Part shown: piece after piece, positions 1-8,500 of the stretch
Layout of the letters: every line of letters starts with the position of its first letter
Numbering within the stretch: position 1 is the first letter of the stretch
Assembly (NCBI GenBank): GCA_964594905.1
Contig: CAZQOI010000059.1
Coordinates: 1-19,855, forward strand
Length of the DNA: 19,855 nucleotides
Source of the DNA: Granulosicoccus sp964594905
GTDB lineage: Bacteria; Pseudomonadota; Gammaproteobacteria; Granulosicoccales; Granulosicoccaceae
Direction of reading: 5' to 3'
Notes under the pieces: model-generated
The model's input: only the letters and a program-made list of their open reading frames with translations
Told to the model about the DNA's origin: nothing
The model's database searches: none
Translations under genes and position numbers: made by a program

Positions 1-1498
1 CGGAACCCGCAACCTTGAAGTCCATATCACCAAGGTGATCTTCGTCACCGAGAATGTCGGATAGTACTGCGTAGTTATCACCTTCTTTGATCAGACCCAT
101 AGCAATGCCAGCGACCGGAGCTTTCAAAGGTACACCGGCATCCATTAACGACAGACTGGTTCCGCACACAGATGCCATCGAGCTAGAACCATTTGATTCA
201 GTTATCTCAGACACCACGCGAATGGTGTACGGGAAATCATCTTCAGGTGGCATGACTGCTTGCACGCCTCGCTTGGCGAGCTTGCCATGACCGATTTCAC
301 GACGCTTCGGTGATCCAACAAAACCTGTTTCGCCCACTGAATAAGGAGGAAAGTTGTAGTGCAGCATGAACGCCATGCGGGTTTCGCCTGACAATGCATC
401 GATAATTTGTGCATCACGAGTTGTGCCCAGAGTGGCGGTGACGATTGCTTGCGTCTCACCTCGGGTAAAGACAGCCGAACCGTGTGTACGCGGCAGAACA
501 CCAGTTTGCACAGTGATCTGACGAACCTTATCGGTAGTTCTGCCATCTATGCGCGGCTCACCAGCGATGATACGGCCTCGTACAATTTCTTTTTCAAGCT
601 TCGAGAAAGCGCCTTTAACGTCACCTGCGCTGTACCCATCTTCACCTTCTGCTGCAGCAATAGCTTCGACAGCTTTGTCCTTTGCAGCACCTACTGCATC
701 CTGACGAGCCTGCTTTTCAGCAATCTGGTAGGCGGCAGTTAAGTCGCCACGAACTGAAGCATCTACTTTGTCAGCAAGGCCGGTGTCAGCCTCAGGTGCT
801 TTCCAATCCCACGGTGTTGCGTTGACATCGGCAGCAAGCTGCTTGATGGCGGAGATCGCTGTTTGTAAATGCTCATGGCCGAACATGACAGCATCCAGCA
901 TGGTGGATTCAGACAGTTGGTCGGCTTCAGACTCAACCATCAAGACCGCTTGTTCAGTCCCGGCAACAACTAGATCGAGTTGCGTGCTCTCCATTTGAGT
1001 GACCGTTGGGTTCAACACATACTCGCCATCGATATAACCCACTTTTGCGGCACCAACCGGGCCAGCAAATGGAATACCTGAACAAGCAAGTGCCGCTGAT
1101 GCACCGATCAACGCCGGGATATCAGCGCTGATCTCAGGGTCAAGTGACATAACCGTTGCAATAACTTGAACTTCATTCATGAAGCCTTTAGGAAACAAAG
1201 GGCGCAACGGTCGATCAATCAATCGACAGATAAGCGTTTCGCTTTCGCTTGGACGCCCTTCGCGCTTGAAGAAGCCACCTGGGATCTTGCCTGCTGCGTA
1301 AGTTTTTTCCTGATAGTTGATAGTTAACGGAAAGAAGCTTTGACCTGGGTTAGCTTCCTTTCGCCCAACAACGGTGACAAGAACAACTGTGTCGCCCATG
1401 CTGGCAACAATGGCCGCGCTAGCTTGCCGCGCGATCTCGCCGGTTTGCAGCGTGACAGTCTCGCTACCGTATTGAAACGTTTTTGAATGTGTGGTCAC
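1..1498 (-). CDS. pnp: Polyribonucleotide nucleotidyltransferase (PNPase), N-terminal 499 residues, cut by the window edge
   Basis: PNPase degrades RNA 3'-5' by phosphorolysis and is part of the RNA degradosome in gammaproteobacteria. The reading frame starts MTTHSKTFQYGSETV and continues with QTGEIARQASAAIMASMGDT, ICRLIDRPLRPLFPKGF and, near the cut, SDILGDEDHLGDMDFKVAGS. These are hallmark PNPase segments. The last one carries the acidic residues (about D487 and D493) equivalent to the catalytic aspartates of the second RNase PH domain. The window therefore covers the first RNase PH domain, the helical linker and most of the second; the KH and S1 domains lie outside. The start is GTG at 1498. 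An in-frame TAA (1499-1501) directly abuts it, so no upstream start is possible. An AAGGA lies 10 bases upstream of the GTG. It follows rpsO by 61 bases, as in E. coli. Identity is very secure; only the C-terminus is unseen. Confidence 0.97.
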   Translation of the reverse strand, partial: MTTHSKTFQYGSETVTLQTGEIARQASAAIVASMGDTVVLVTVVGRKEANPGQSFFPLTINYQEKTYAAGKIPGGFFKREGRPSESETLICRLIDRPLRPLFPKGFMNEVQVIATVMSLDPEISADIPALIGASAALACSGIPFAGPVGAAKVGYIDGEYVLNPTVTQMESTQLDLVVAGTEQAVLMVESEADQLSESTMLDAVMFGHEHLQTAISAIKQLAADVNATPWDWKAPEADTGLADKVDASVRGDLTAAYQIAEKQARQDAVGAAKDKAVEAIAAAEGEDGYSAGDVKGAFSKLEKEIVRGRIIAGEPRIDGRTTDKVRQITVQTGVLPRTHGSAVFTRGETQAIVTATLGTTRDAQIIDALSGETRMAFMLHYNFPPYSVGETGFVGSPKRREIGHGKLAKRGVQAVMPPEDDFPYTIRVVSEITESNGSSSMASVCGTSLSLMDAGVPLKAPVAGIAMGLIKEGDNYAVLSDILGDEDHLGDMDFKVAGS

Positions 1499-1559
1499 TT
1501 AGGTTAAGTCCTTGATTGGTTTTGCCTGGAATGGCTTTTTGCAGACGGACGACGCGCTG

Positions 1560-1832
1560 TTAGCGGCGCAGGCCAAGGCGTTTGATCAGGTTCTGATAAC
1601 GGCTGGCATCTTTTCCGTGCAAGTAGTCAAGAAGCTTGCGACGTTGGTTGACCATGCGTAGCAGACCACGACGTGAGTGGTGATCATGCTTGTGATCTTT
1701 GAAGTGTTCGGTCAGGTGTGAAATACGTGCGGACAATAATGCTACTTGTACTTCAGGTGACCCTGTGTCCGTAGAGTCGGTCTGGTGTTCTTTAACGATT
1801 TCCGCTTTTTGCTCGGCGCTGAGGGACGACAT
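1560..1832 (-). CDS. rpsO: 30S ribosomal protein S15
   Basis: S15 is a primary 16S rRNA-binding protein that nucleates assembly of the 30S platform. The 90-residue product matches the family length (89-90) and carries the characteristic block DTGSPEVQVALLSARISHL (about residues 22-40), then HHSRRGLLRMVNQRRKLLDYL (51-71, lower bound approximate) and the terminal IKRLGLRR. The start is ATG with a GGAG about 11 bases upstream, a rather long spacing. It lies between truB (74-base gap, containing a candidate promoter) and pnp. In E. coli S15 represses its own translation by trapping a pseudoknot over its ribosome binding site. The roughly 55-base leader predicted here could support something similar, but I did not establish a fold. 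Confidence 0.98.
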   Translation of the reverse strand: MSSLSAEQKAEIVKEHQTDSTDTGSPEVQVALLSARISHLTEHFKDHKHDHHSRRGLLRMVNQRRKLLDYLHGKDASRYQNLIKRLGLRR

Positions 1833-1895
1833 TGCTGGAATTTCTCCGAATCGATATTGCTGTGAAAAAAAGGATGGGTACGACGAAAACCCCTC

Positions 1896-1904
1896 ATTAT
1901 ATCA
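1896..1904 (-). promoter_or_regulatory. Candidate extended -10 promoter for rpsO-pnp
   Basis: Read on the minus strand, the box is TGATATAAT, a perfect TGnTATAAT extended -10 element. It lies just after the truB stop codon and about 64 bases ahead of the S15 start. There is no good -35 hexamer at 16-18 bases, which is normal for extended -10 promoters. E. coli also has a separate rpsO promoter between truB and rpsO, so the position is expected. Predicted start of transcription is about position 1889. Confidence 0.5.
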
Positions 1905-1906
1905 GC

Positions 1907-2965
1907 TCAGGACCACTGAATCACACGCTTGGGCGTTAGAAAATGCCCGTTCTCGGCAAAGTTAGCGAGTCCGACCAGGCGAGTGTCCGTCGGCATATCG
2001 GAGTCTCCGTGAACCACCTCATAGGCTCGACACAACAAGTCTCCAGATTGGCTTGAAACATCCTTACTTTTGACCTGCCCAGTTGAGAGCAGTTGCGCGA
2101 TATCCTGCGGTTCAACAGCGACCCCCTGCCCATGGCGAAAGGCGGAAACCCCGTTTGGCCCGATGACGATCTTTGGCAAATGGCCCAACCCTGCATCTAT
2201 CGGCAACAGAAAACGATCGAGCGACTGAACGTTAGCTTCCGTCAAAACGACGGCTTGCTGACCAACAGCACCCCCAGCTGCGGTTTCAAGCTCAGCAAAA
2301 TCGTGCATATCAGCCCCATCGAACGGTGATACAGCCGTCCTTCGCAGTACGTTCAAATGAGCCCCACAGCCAATCTGATCGCCAATATCACTGACCAAGG
2401 AACGTATATAGGTGCCTTTACTACAGCGCACTCGAAGCCGTGCGGCGCATCCATCAAACGAGAGTACTTCCAGTTCATGAATGATGACATCTCGGGGTTT
2501 GCGCTCGATTTCGACGCCTTCTCGAGCCAGTTTGTACAGCGGAGTGCCATCGACTTTGATGGCTGACACCATTGGGGGGATCTGCTTTTGCGCTCCCCTG
2601 AAGCTTTCGACTATGGCGCGAAATCGCACTTCATCAAGGTCTTCAGGAACCGGTGTCGTAGAAATGATCTTGCCGTCTGCATCGGCTGAATCAGTGCGCA
2701 CGCCAAGCTGCATGGTCGTTTCGTAGGCTTTGTCAGCGTCGAGCAGAAAAGCCGAGAGTTTCGTTGCCTCGCCAAAGCACACTGGCAGCATACCGGTTGC
2801 CAGTGGATCAAGACTGCCGGTATGACCCGCCTTTTGTGCGTTGAACAAGCGCTTTGCTCGTTGCAAGGCGTGATTGGAACTACCACCTTGCGGCTTGTCG
2901 AGCAGGAGAATGCCATGAACTGCTCGGCGGTTGCCGTGACTCTTACGCCGACTACGCCCCGCCAC
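1907..2965 (-). CDS. truB: tRNA pseudouridine(55) synthase TruB
   Basis: TruB isomerises U55 in the T-loop of nearly all tRNAs and also acts as a tRNA chaperone. The 352-residue product has the family opening GILLLDKPQGGSSNHALQ (18-35) and the catalytic motif GHTGSLDPLATG with the nucleophilic aspartate at D53. It also has the RNA-binding segment CSKGTYIRSLVSDIG and a C-terminal PUA-like region (about 260-352). It is somewhat longer than the 314 residues of E. coli TruB, with a basic N-terminal tail (RSRRKSHGNRR). The start is GTG at 2965, two bases after the rbfA stop, with only a weak GAG upstream, so translation is probably coupled to rbfA. Confidence 0.97.
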   Translation of the reverse strand: MAGRSRRKSHGNRRAVHGILLLDKPQGGSSNHALQRAKRLFNAQKAGHTGSLDPLATGMLPVCFGEATKLSAFLLDADKAYETTMQLGVRTDSADADGKIISTTPVPEDLDEVRFRAIVESFRGAQKQIPPMVSAIKVDGTPLYKLAREGVEIERKPRDVIIHELEVLSFDGCAARLRVRCSKGTYIRSLVSDIGDQIGCGAHLNVLRRTAVSPFDGADMHDFAELETAAGGAVGQQAVVLTEANVQSLDRFLLPIDAGLGHLPKIVIGPNGVSAFRHGQGVAVEPQDIAQLLSTGQVKSKDVSSQSGDLLCRAYEVVHGDSDMPTDTRLVGLANFAENGHFLTPKRVIQWS

Positions 2966-2967
2966 TT

Positions 2968-3396
2968 TTACTCTGAGGTCTTGCCACTGCCATCGTTATT
3001 ATCATCAGATTCGCTGGCATCCGTTTCGGAACCGTCTGACGTTGTATTGGTCGCCACAGCATCAGCGATCAAGGCTGTCATATGGGCACCACGCGCAGCT
3101 GAGTCATCAAAATAGAACTTTAACTGTGGGACTGAGCGTGTGTTCATCTGTCTGGCAAGTTGCTTACGCAGAAAGCCGCTGGCAGACACCAAAGCGGTTT
3201 GCGTATCAGCTTGCTCGTCGCCGTCAAGCAAGGAGTAATACACCTTGGCAAGCGACAAATCTCGCGACACTTCGACAGCTGAGATAGTCAGCATGGGCGA
3301 GAGCCGCGGATCTTTGACTTCGCGCGAGATAAGGCCAGCAAGTTCGCGTTGGATGAAATCACCAACGCGATGGCTACGCGGATAATCACTAGGCAT
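2968..3396 (-). CDS. rbfA: Ribosome-binding factor A
   Basis: RbfA is a KH-fold 30S maturation factor that acts on the 5' end of 16S rRNA late in assembly and at cold shock. The 142-residue product shows the family features HRVGDFIQRELAGLISREVK (9-28), DPRLSPMLTISAVEVSRDLS (29-48) and VPQLKFYFDDSA (89-100). Beyond residue 115 there is a low-complexity acidic and Ser/Asp/Asn-rich tail, so it is a little longer than E. coli RbfA (133). The gap from the infB stop is only 5 bases and I see no clear Shine-Dalgarno, which points to translational coupling with infB. Confidence 0.95.
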   Translation of the reverse strand: MPSDYPRSHRVGDFIQRELAGLISREVKDPRLSPMLTISAVEVSRDLSLAKVYYSLLDGDEQADTQTALVSASGFLRKQLARQMNTRSVPQLKFYFDDSAARGAHMTALIADAVATNTTSDGSETDASESDDNNDGSGKTSE

Positions 3397-3401
3397 GAGA
3401 A

Positions 3402-6197
3402 TTACAGCGTGCGTGCAACTTCAGTGCGCTCAAAGACTTCGATCTGATCACCCGGTTGAACATCGGTGTAGTTCTTCACACCGATACCACACTCTGTGCC
3501 CATGTGCACATCTTTGACATCGTCCTTGAATCGACGTAACGATTCGAGCTCGCCCTCATAGATGACGACGTTTTCACGAAGTACACGTATTGGCTCATCT
3601 TTACGAACCACACCATCAACAACCATGCAACCAGCAATCAAGCCAAACTTCGGAGACGTAAACACCTCACGCACATCGGCTGTACCGATGATGCGTTCGC
3701 GCACCTCTGGTGCCAGTAAGCCACCAGCGAGTGATTTAGCAAGATCGATCAATTCGTATATAACGCTGTAGTAGCGCAGTTCGATTTCCTGCTCCTGAAT
3801 CAGGCGGCGAGCAGCACCATCAGCACGCACATTAAAGCCAACCAGTATTGCACTCGACGCTGCTGCGAGATTCGCATCTGACTCAGTGATACCACCAACA
3901 CCACCGCCGACGATACGTACCTCGACTTCTTCGGTGCTGAGCTTTTGCAGTGAATCCTTTATTGCTTCAAAACTACCTTTGACGTCAGTTTTGACAAGGA
4001 AATTGACTACCGGCACCGACCCTTTGATTTGTGAGAACACATCATCAAGGCGTGCAGGACGACGTTCGGCAAGTCGAGCATCGCGTTGTTTACCAAAGCG
4101 CAGTTCCGCCAGTTCACGAGCACTTTTCTCGTCCGCCGCGACAATCATTTCGTCACCCGCATTAGGCGTGGATGACAAACCCAGTACCAGAACCGGCGTT
4201 GACGGACCAGCCTCGTCGACAGCTTGACCATTTTCGTCAAACATCGCTCGCACACGACCAGTCACCTGACCACAGATAAAGCTGTCGCCACGCTTGAGCG
4301 TACCTTCTTGTACCAGTACAGTTGCAACAGGACCTTTGCCTTTATCAAGAGATGCTTCGATAACGCTACCAGCCGCATTGCCATCAGATACCGCAGACAG
4401 CTCCAGCACCTCGGCTTGTAGAGTGATGGCATCGAGCAACACATCGACTCCGTCTCCGGTTAACGCTGACAATGGTACGAACTGCGTGTCACCACCCCAG
4501 TCTTCTGAGATCACATCATGCTGCGCCAATTCGTTGCGCACACGCTCCGGATCAGCATCTTCCTTATCCATTTTGTTGACCGCGATGATCAAGGGTACGC
4601 CTGCAGCACGGGCATGCTGGATACCCTCAATGGTTTGAGGCATCACACCATCATCGGCCGCAACAACCAACACAACGATGTCTGTTGCCTGAGCACCACG
4701 GGCACGCATGGCAGTGAACGCGGCGTGACCAGGAGTATCGAGAAAGGTTATGACACCATTATCTGTTGTCGCTTGATAAGCACCAATGTGCTGCGTGATA
4801 CCACCTGCTTCACCTGAAGCAACCCGAGCCGTGCGAATGTAATCGAGTAAAGAGGTTTTGCCGTGATCAACGTGACCCATGACAGTTACTACCGGTGGAC
4901 GAGTTTCGGCATCACCTTCACGCGCGCCTGCGACCAATGCCGCGAGTGCCGCCTCTACATCATCGGCGCTCATTGGGTTGGCGTTATGGCCCATTTCCTC
5001 GACCACCAATATGGCGGTATCTTGATCGAGAATCTGGTTGATCGTAGCCATAACACCCATCGACATCATCGCCTTGATAACTTCGGCAGCCTTGACGGCC
5101 ATCTTGTTAGCAAGTTCTGCAACCGTAATGGTCTCTGGTACATCGATGTCGCGAACCACAGGTGTTGTCGGCTTTTCGAAACCATGTTTGGCTTCGAAGT
5201 TCGCTGGCAATGCACGCCGTGGCTTGCCTTTGCGCCGACCCGATTTACCTTTGGCGACATGTAGCTGGTTACGACCGTAACGGGTATCTCCACCCGCGCC
5301 GCCACCGCCGCCGCCTTTACCACGACCCTTGCCACGCCCTTTGTCTGAGCGAGCAGCACCGCGATCTGTACTACTGGCAGCTTGTTGCGCTTCCATGGCT
5401 GCACGCCGTTGCGCTTCTGCAGCCAGACGTTCTTGTTCGCGACGTTCCTGATCGCGTTTTTGATTTTCCTCAGATTCCCGGCGACGTTCTGCGGCTACCT
5501 GCTTTTCAGCCATGCGCTCAGCAGCAGCACGCGCTTTGGATTCAGATTCTGCACGCACCTCGGCAGCACGTTGCTCACGGCGAAGCTCTTCAGGGCTTGG
5601 CGCTGCTTCCTCTTCCGCCGCGGTACTTTCAGACGCACTACTGGCAGCCGCTCGCATAACTTCAGCAGCAACAGCAGCTTCGGCTGCGGCAGCTGCAGCC
5701 GCTGCATCCGTACTTGACTCGGCAGCATCCACCTCTGGGACTTCTGCGGTTTCTTCTACAGGTGCTGCTTCCTCTATGGAGCTATCCACATCGATCGTAG
5801 GCGTGTCTGCATCAGCTGATTCCGTATCAGCAGTAACCTCTACGGCCTTATCCGGCGCCTCTTCGATAGGTTCTTCTGCTTCTGGCTCGGCATCACCAGG
5901 TCGCACGTAGGTGCGCCTTGCCCGAACCTCGACGTTGACCTTTTTGCGTCCGGACGCATCGGTCTTGAGTTCACTGACGCGTTTTCGCTTGAGAGTGATT
6001 TTTTTGGATGCACCACCACCGGCCGCAGCCTGACCGCGGGCACCTCGAAGATGCGTCAATAGAGTCAGCTTCTCGGAATCGGTGATTAGATCTTCCTCAC
6101 CGCCCTTGGGAATACCTGCCTCTTTCAACTGCACAAGCAACTTGTCGATAGGTGTACCGACCACTTGTGCGAGCTGTTTTACAGTAACTTCTGCCAT
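3402..6197 (-). CDS. infB: Translation initiation factor IF-2
   Basis: IF2 is the GTPase that brings formylmethionyl-tRNA to the 30S subunit and promotes subunit joining. The 931-residue protein begins with an IF2_N fold (VTVKQLAQVVGTPIDKLLVQ). A long acidic, Ala/Glu-rich linker follows (about 95-210), including an uninterrupted poly-Ala run. Next come a charged coiled-coil-like stretch (about 205-270) and a Gly/Arg/Lys-rich spacer (about 285-330). A second IF2_N-like domain (about 350-400) precedes the G domain, with G1 GHVDHGKT at 441-448, G3 DTPGH at 487-491 and G4 NKMD at 541-544. The elongation-factor-like C-terminal domains complete it. E. coli IF2 has 890 residues; the excess is in the linker. 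The 106-base gap from nusA holds a small possible hairpin near 6210-6233 but no convincing promoter. An initiator tRNA gene lies about 12 kb upstream on the same strand. Confidence 0.98.
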   Translation of the reverse strand: MAEVTVKQLAQVVGTPIDKLLVQLKEAGIPKGGEEDLITDSEKLTLLTHLRGARGQAAAGGGASKKITLKRKRVSELKTDASGRKKVNVEVRARRTYVRPGDAEPEAEEPIEEAPDKAVEVTADTESADADTPTIDVDSSIEEAAPVEETAEVPEVDAAESSTDAAAAAAAAEAAVAAEVMRAAASSASESTAAEEEAAPSPEELRREQRAAEVRAESESKARAAAERMAEKQVAAERRRESEENQKRDQERREQERLAAEAQRRAAMEAQQAASSTDRGAARSDKGRGKGRGKGGGGGGAGGDTRYGRNQLHVAKGKSGRRKGKPRRALPANFEAKHGFEKPTTPVVRDIDVPETITVAELANKMAVKAAEVIKAMMSMGVMATINQILDQDTAILVVEEMGHNANPMSADDVEAALAALVAGAREGDAETRPPVVTVMGHVDHGKTSLLDYIRTARVASGEAGGITQHIGAYQATTDNGVITFLDTPGHAAFTAMRARGAQATDIVVLVVAADDGVMPQTIEGIQHARAAGVPLIIAVNKMDKEDADPERVRNELAQHDVISEDWGGDTQFVPLSALTGDGVDVLLDAITLQAEVLELSAVSDGNAAGSVIEASLDKGKGPVATVLVQEGTLKRGDSFICGQVTGRVRAMFDENGQAVDEAGPSTPVLVLGLSSTPNAGDEMIVAADEKSARELAELRFGKQRDARLAERRPARLDDVFSQIKGSVPVVNFLVKTDVKGSFEAIKDSLQKLSTEEVEVRIVGGGVGGITESDANLAAASSAILVGFNVRADGAARRLIQEQEIELRYYSVIYELIDLAKSLAGGLLAPEVRERIIGTADVREVFTSPKFGLIAGCMVVDGVVRKDEPIRVLRENVVIYEGELESLRRFKDDVKDVHMGTECGIGVKNYTDVQPGDQIEVFERTEVARTL

Positions 6198-6303
6198 GTT
6201 TTCTCTATTGCCGTCTCGGGGTTAGCCGAGCAATCCCGGAGAGTGTAACGATTCTTACTACGTAAACCTATAGTGGGGCGTGAATCACACCCTACTTGGC
6301 GTG

Positions 6304-7812
6304 CTATTCACCTGCTTCGGCTTCTCCGTCCGTAAACCAGCTTTCACGCGCCTTCATGATCAATTGCCCAGCGAGCTCTTCATTCATATCCTCAACGATC
6401 ATCAGGTCATCGATCGACTGATCAGCGAGATCGTCCACCGTGAGGATGTCGTGGCTGGCCATCTCAAGCGCCAATTCCTCATTCATGCCCTCCATCGCAA
6501 TCAGCTCTGGCGTCGGCGTCTTGCCACCGAGCTTTTCCTCAGTCGCGATAGCCTTGGTCAACAAGGCGTCCTGCGCACGGCTTCGGAGCTCATCAACAAT
6601 TTCTTCCTCAAATTCATCGATACCCAGGAGCTCATCACGTGGCACATAGGCCACTTCCTCAACCGTGGTAAAGCCTTCCTGAACAAGAATGAGGGCCACT
6701 TCTTCGTCAACATCGAGTTGTTCAACGAAGCTATGCAAGGTCTCTTTTGATTCCTCTTCGCTCTTCTCTTCAGCCGCCGCTTCATCCATGACGTTGAGCT
6801 CCCAGCCGGTAAGCTCAGAGGCAAGTCGAACGTTTTGACCGCCGCGGCCAATCGCCAACGACAGTTTGTCAGTTTCAACAGCGATATCCATGCTGTTCTT
6901 GTCTTCATCGACAACGATACCTTTGACCTCGGCCGGCGCCATCGCATTGATAACAAATTGAGCCGGGTTGTCGTTGTGCAAAATGATGTCGATTCTTTCG
7001 CCAGCGAGTTCATTAGACACAGTTTGCACTCGTGAACCACGCATACCCACGCAAGCACCGACTGGATCAAGCCTTGGATCAAGCGATGACACAGCAATCT
7101 TCGCTCTTGCACTTGGGTCGCGCGCGGCGCCATTTATAACAATAATGCCCTGACCGACTTCAGGCACTTCAAGCTTGAAGAGTTCGATCAAGAATTCAGG
7201 TGCAGTACGGGTGACAAAAAGTTGTGGGCCACGTGGTTCGCTACGAACTTCGCGTAGGTATCCACGTAGTCGATCACCAGGACGCACTGCTTCTCGCGGG
7301 ATCATGTCCTCTCGCGAAATATAAGCTTCGGCATTACTGCCAAGATCAAGGTATACACCGCCTCGCTCGAGACGTTTGACAATACCCATAACAAGCTCGC
7401 CCACGCGATCTTTGTAAGCATCAACAACACGCTCACGCTCAGCTTCGCGAACCTTTTGCACAATGACCTGCTTTGCAGTCTGAGCAGCGATTCGACCAAA
7501 ATCTACAGAGTCAATTTCTTCTTCGGTGAACTCACCCAGTTGTTTTTCTGGGTCATCGTATTGAGCCGCAGAGATCGTAATTTGACGTAGCGGAAACTCC
7601 ATTTCGGCGTCATCTTCGACGATCTCCCAACAACGATACGTGTTGTAGTCACCGGTTTCGCGATCGATCTTGACACGGACCTCGATATCACCGCCATGGC
7701 GCTTTCGCGTGGCTGACGCGAGCGCAGCTTCCAGCGCCCCGAAGATAATCGCCTTGTCAACGCCCTTCTCGTTGGAGACGGCTTCCGCGACAAGCAGTAT
7801 GTCTTTACTCAT
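6304..7812 (-). CDS. nusA: Transcription termination/antitermination factor NusA
   Basis: NusA binds RNA polymerase and modulates pausing, intrinsic termination and antitermination. I place the start at ATG 7812 (MSKDILLVAEAVSNEKGVDK), giving 502 residues (E. coli 495). An AAGGA sits 7-8 bases upstream. A longer frame reaching 7989 would overlap rimP and its extra residues are unlike NusA. Domains in order: RNA polymerase-binding N-terminal domain (1-135), S1 (137-201), KH1 with GMRGSRV (257-263), KH2 with IGRGGQN (321-327), and two acidic repeats (about 358-420 and 433-492) as in gammaproteobacteria. It follows rimP by 16 bases. NusA is known to control its own operon in E. coli, which is relevant to the terminator-containing leader ahead of rimP. 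Confidence 0.97.
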   Translation of the reverse strand: MSKDILLVAEAVSNEKGVDKAIIFGALEAALASATRKRHGGDIEVRVKIDRETGDYNTYRCWEIVEDDAEMEFPLRQITISAAQYDDPEKQLGEFTEEEIDSVDFGRIAAQTAKQVIVQKVREAERERVVDAYKDRVGELVMGIVKRLERGGVYLDLGSNAEAYISREDMIPREAVRPGDRLRGYLREVRSEPRGPQLFVTRTAPEFLIELFKLEVPEVGQGIIVINGAARDPSARAKIAVSSLDPRLDPVGACVGMRGSRVQTVSNELAGERIDIILHNDNPAQFVINAMAPAEVKGIVVDEDKNSMDIAVETDKLSLAIGRGGQNVRLASELTGWELNVMDEAAAEEKSEEESKETLHSFVEQLDVDEEVALILVQEGFTTVEEVAYVPRDELLGIDEFEEEIVDELRSRAQDALLTKAIATEEKLGGKTPTPELIAMEGMNEELALEMASHDILTVDDLADQSIDDLMIVEDMNEELAGQLIMKARESWFTDGEAEAGE

Positions 7813-7828
7813 ATCAATTTCCTTTGGC

Positions 7829-8308
7829 TTACGCCAATCCCAATCTACCGACAAGGTACGCTTGATCGATATCATCAAGCGGTAGTTCATAGTCCAGACC
7901 GTCCACTTCAACCGTGACGGTATTACCGCCCGACGCATCTGAATCCACTGCAACCAACTTTCCTTTAAAATTGCGCCGACCATCAACACCGTCAGCCAAT
8001 TTCACACGAATCGTTTCGTTCATCTGATCCTTGAATTGCTTTGCTGTAAACAGAGGCCTGTCGACACCCGGTGATGAGACCTCAAGCTGATACGCACTCT
8101 TGATCGTGTCTTCAACATCGAATACCGCATTCAACTGTCTACTAACCACAGCACAATCATCCATCACGATGCCCTCAGGTTTATCGATGTAGATGCGCAG
8201 GGTCTGACCATTCTCGGCCTGACCGAATTCGGCACCGACAAACTCATATCCCAAACCTGTCACCACTGGGGATACGATCTCCACAATGGCGGGCGACGCA
8301 CGCTGCAT
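7829..8308 (-). CDS. rimP: Ribosome maturation factor RimP
   Basis: RimP is needed for maturation of the 30S subunit and helps S12 incorporation. The 159-residue product has the two-domain layout of the family. The N-terminal domain contains GYEFVGAEFGQ and LRIYIDKPEGI (about 20-48), the hallmark SSPGVDRPL is at 78-86, and a C-terminal SH3-like domain follows (about 95-159). The start ATG 8308 has an AGG about 7 bases upstream and a GGAG at 12, so the ribosome site is only moderate. It is the first gene of the rimP-nusA-infB operon and lies 31 bases after a strong intrinsic terminator. Confidence 0.96.
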   Translation of the reverse strand: MQRASPAIVEIVSPVVTGLGYEFVGAEFGQAENGQTLRIYIDKPEGIVMDDCAVVSRQLNAVFDVEDTIKSAYQLEVSSPGVDRPLFTAKQFKDQMNETIRVKLADGVDGRRNFKGKLVAVDSDASGGNTVTVEVDGLDYELPLDDIDQAYLVGRLGLA

Positions 8309-8339
8309 AACTTAACCTAACTCCGATTAAAAATTACCC

Positions 8340-8374
8340 AAAGAAAAAGGCTCCCGTCAGGAGCCTTTTTCTTT
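8340..8374 (-). terminator. Strong intrinsic terminator hairpin in the rimP leader
   Basis: Read on the minus strand this is a perfect 15-bp inverted repeat. The 5' arm is 8374-8360 (AAAGAAAAAGGCTCC), the loop is TGACG, and the 3' arm is 8354-8340, ending in the U-rich TTTTTCTTT. The GC-rich stem head followed by a U tract is typical of Rho-independent termination. A-rich and U-rich flanks make it potentially bidirectional. It can stop transcripts coming from the catabolic operon (mccA end at 8561). Because the candidate rimP promoter lies upstream of it, it would also terminate part of the rimP-nusA transcripts. Confidence 0.85.
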
Positions 8375-8494
8375 GTTCTAATTGTGCCTGCCCTGTTCGC
8401 ATGGAAAACGAATTGGGCCGGTGCATCTGGCAAGCTACGCCCAGACGACTTGCGAGCGGTACTATCAATTACTGAGGGAGTTCGCTCGAGTAGT
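8340..8494 (-). ncRNA. Putative rimP leader RNA / attenuator
   Basis: If transcription starts about 7 bases after the -10 box at 8501-8509, a leader of about 155 bases is made before the terminator U tract. Visible helices on the minus strand are a 6-bp stem (8488-8483 with 8458-8453, CGAGCG/CGCTCG) and a 7-bp stem with one G·U (8447-8441 with 8430-8424). An alternative 5-bp stem (8453-8449 with 8434-8430) overlaps both. The terminator hairpin comes last. Attenuator candidates upstream of rimP have been described in gammaproteobacteria (the Rfam 'rimP leader' family, from memory). I cannot test membership here. It could equally be a free-standing small RNA or plain 5' UTR. Confidence 0.45.
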
Positions 8495-8500
8495 CCAACT

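Noticed and set aside
4863..5910. Several long plus-strand open frames (up to 165 codons) opposite infB.
   Set aside because: They are antisense to conserved IF2 coding sequence. Their Ala/Ser- or His/Arg-rich, repetitive compositions mirror the low-complexity linker on the other strand, with no recognisable domain.
6200..6303. A promoter or terminator in the nusA-infB gap (a CTCGG/CCGAG stem near 6213-6228).
   Set aside because: The stem is only 5 bp without a U tract, and no acceptable -10/-35 pair was found.
7813..7989. N-terminal extension of NusA by 59 codons.
   Set aside because: It overlaps rimP, has no NusA-like sequence, and ATG 7812 has a good ribosome site and begins at the conserved NusA start.
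1499..8320. The 11-mer TTAGGTTAAGT occurs at 1499-1509 and inverted at 8310-8320, just ahead of the start codons of pnp and rimP, the last and first genes of the operon.
   Set aside because: In about 20 kb many 11-base coincidences are expected, and the two copies are in opposite orientation relative to their genes, so a shared ribosome or operator site is unlikely.
8375..8494. A tRNA or 6S RNA in the mccA-rimP gap, suggested by its structured look and by metY preceding rimP in E. coli.
   Set aside because: There is no CCA end, T-loop TTC motif or anticodon arm, and the helices and length do not resemble 6S RNA. It is kept only as an unassigned leader.
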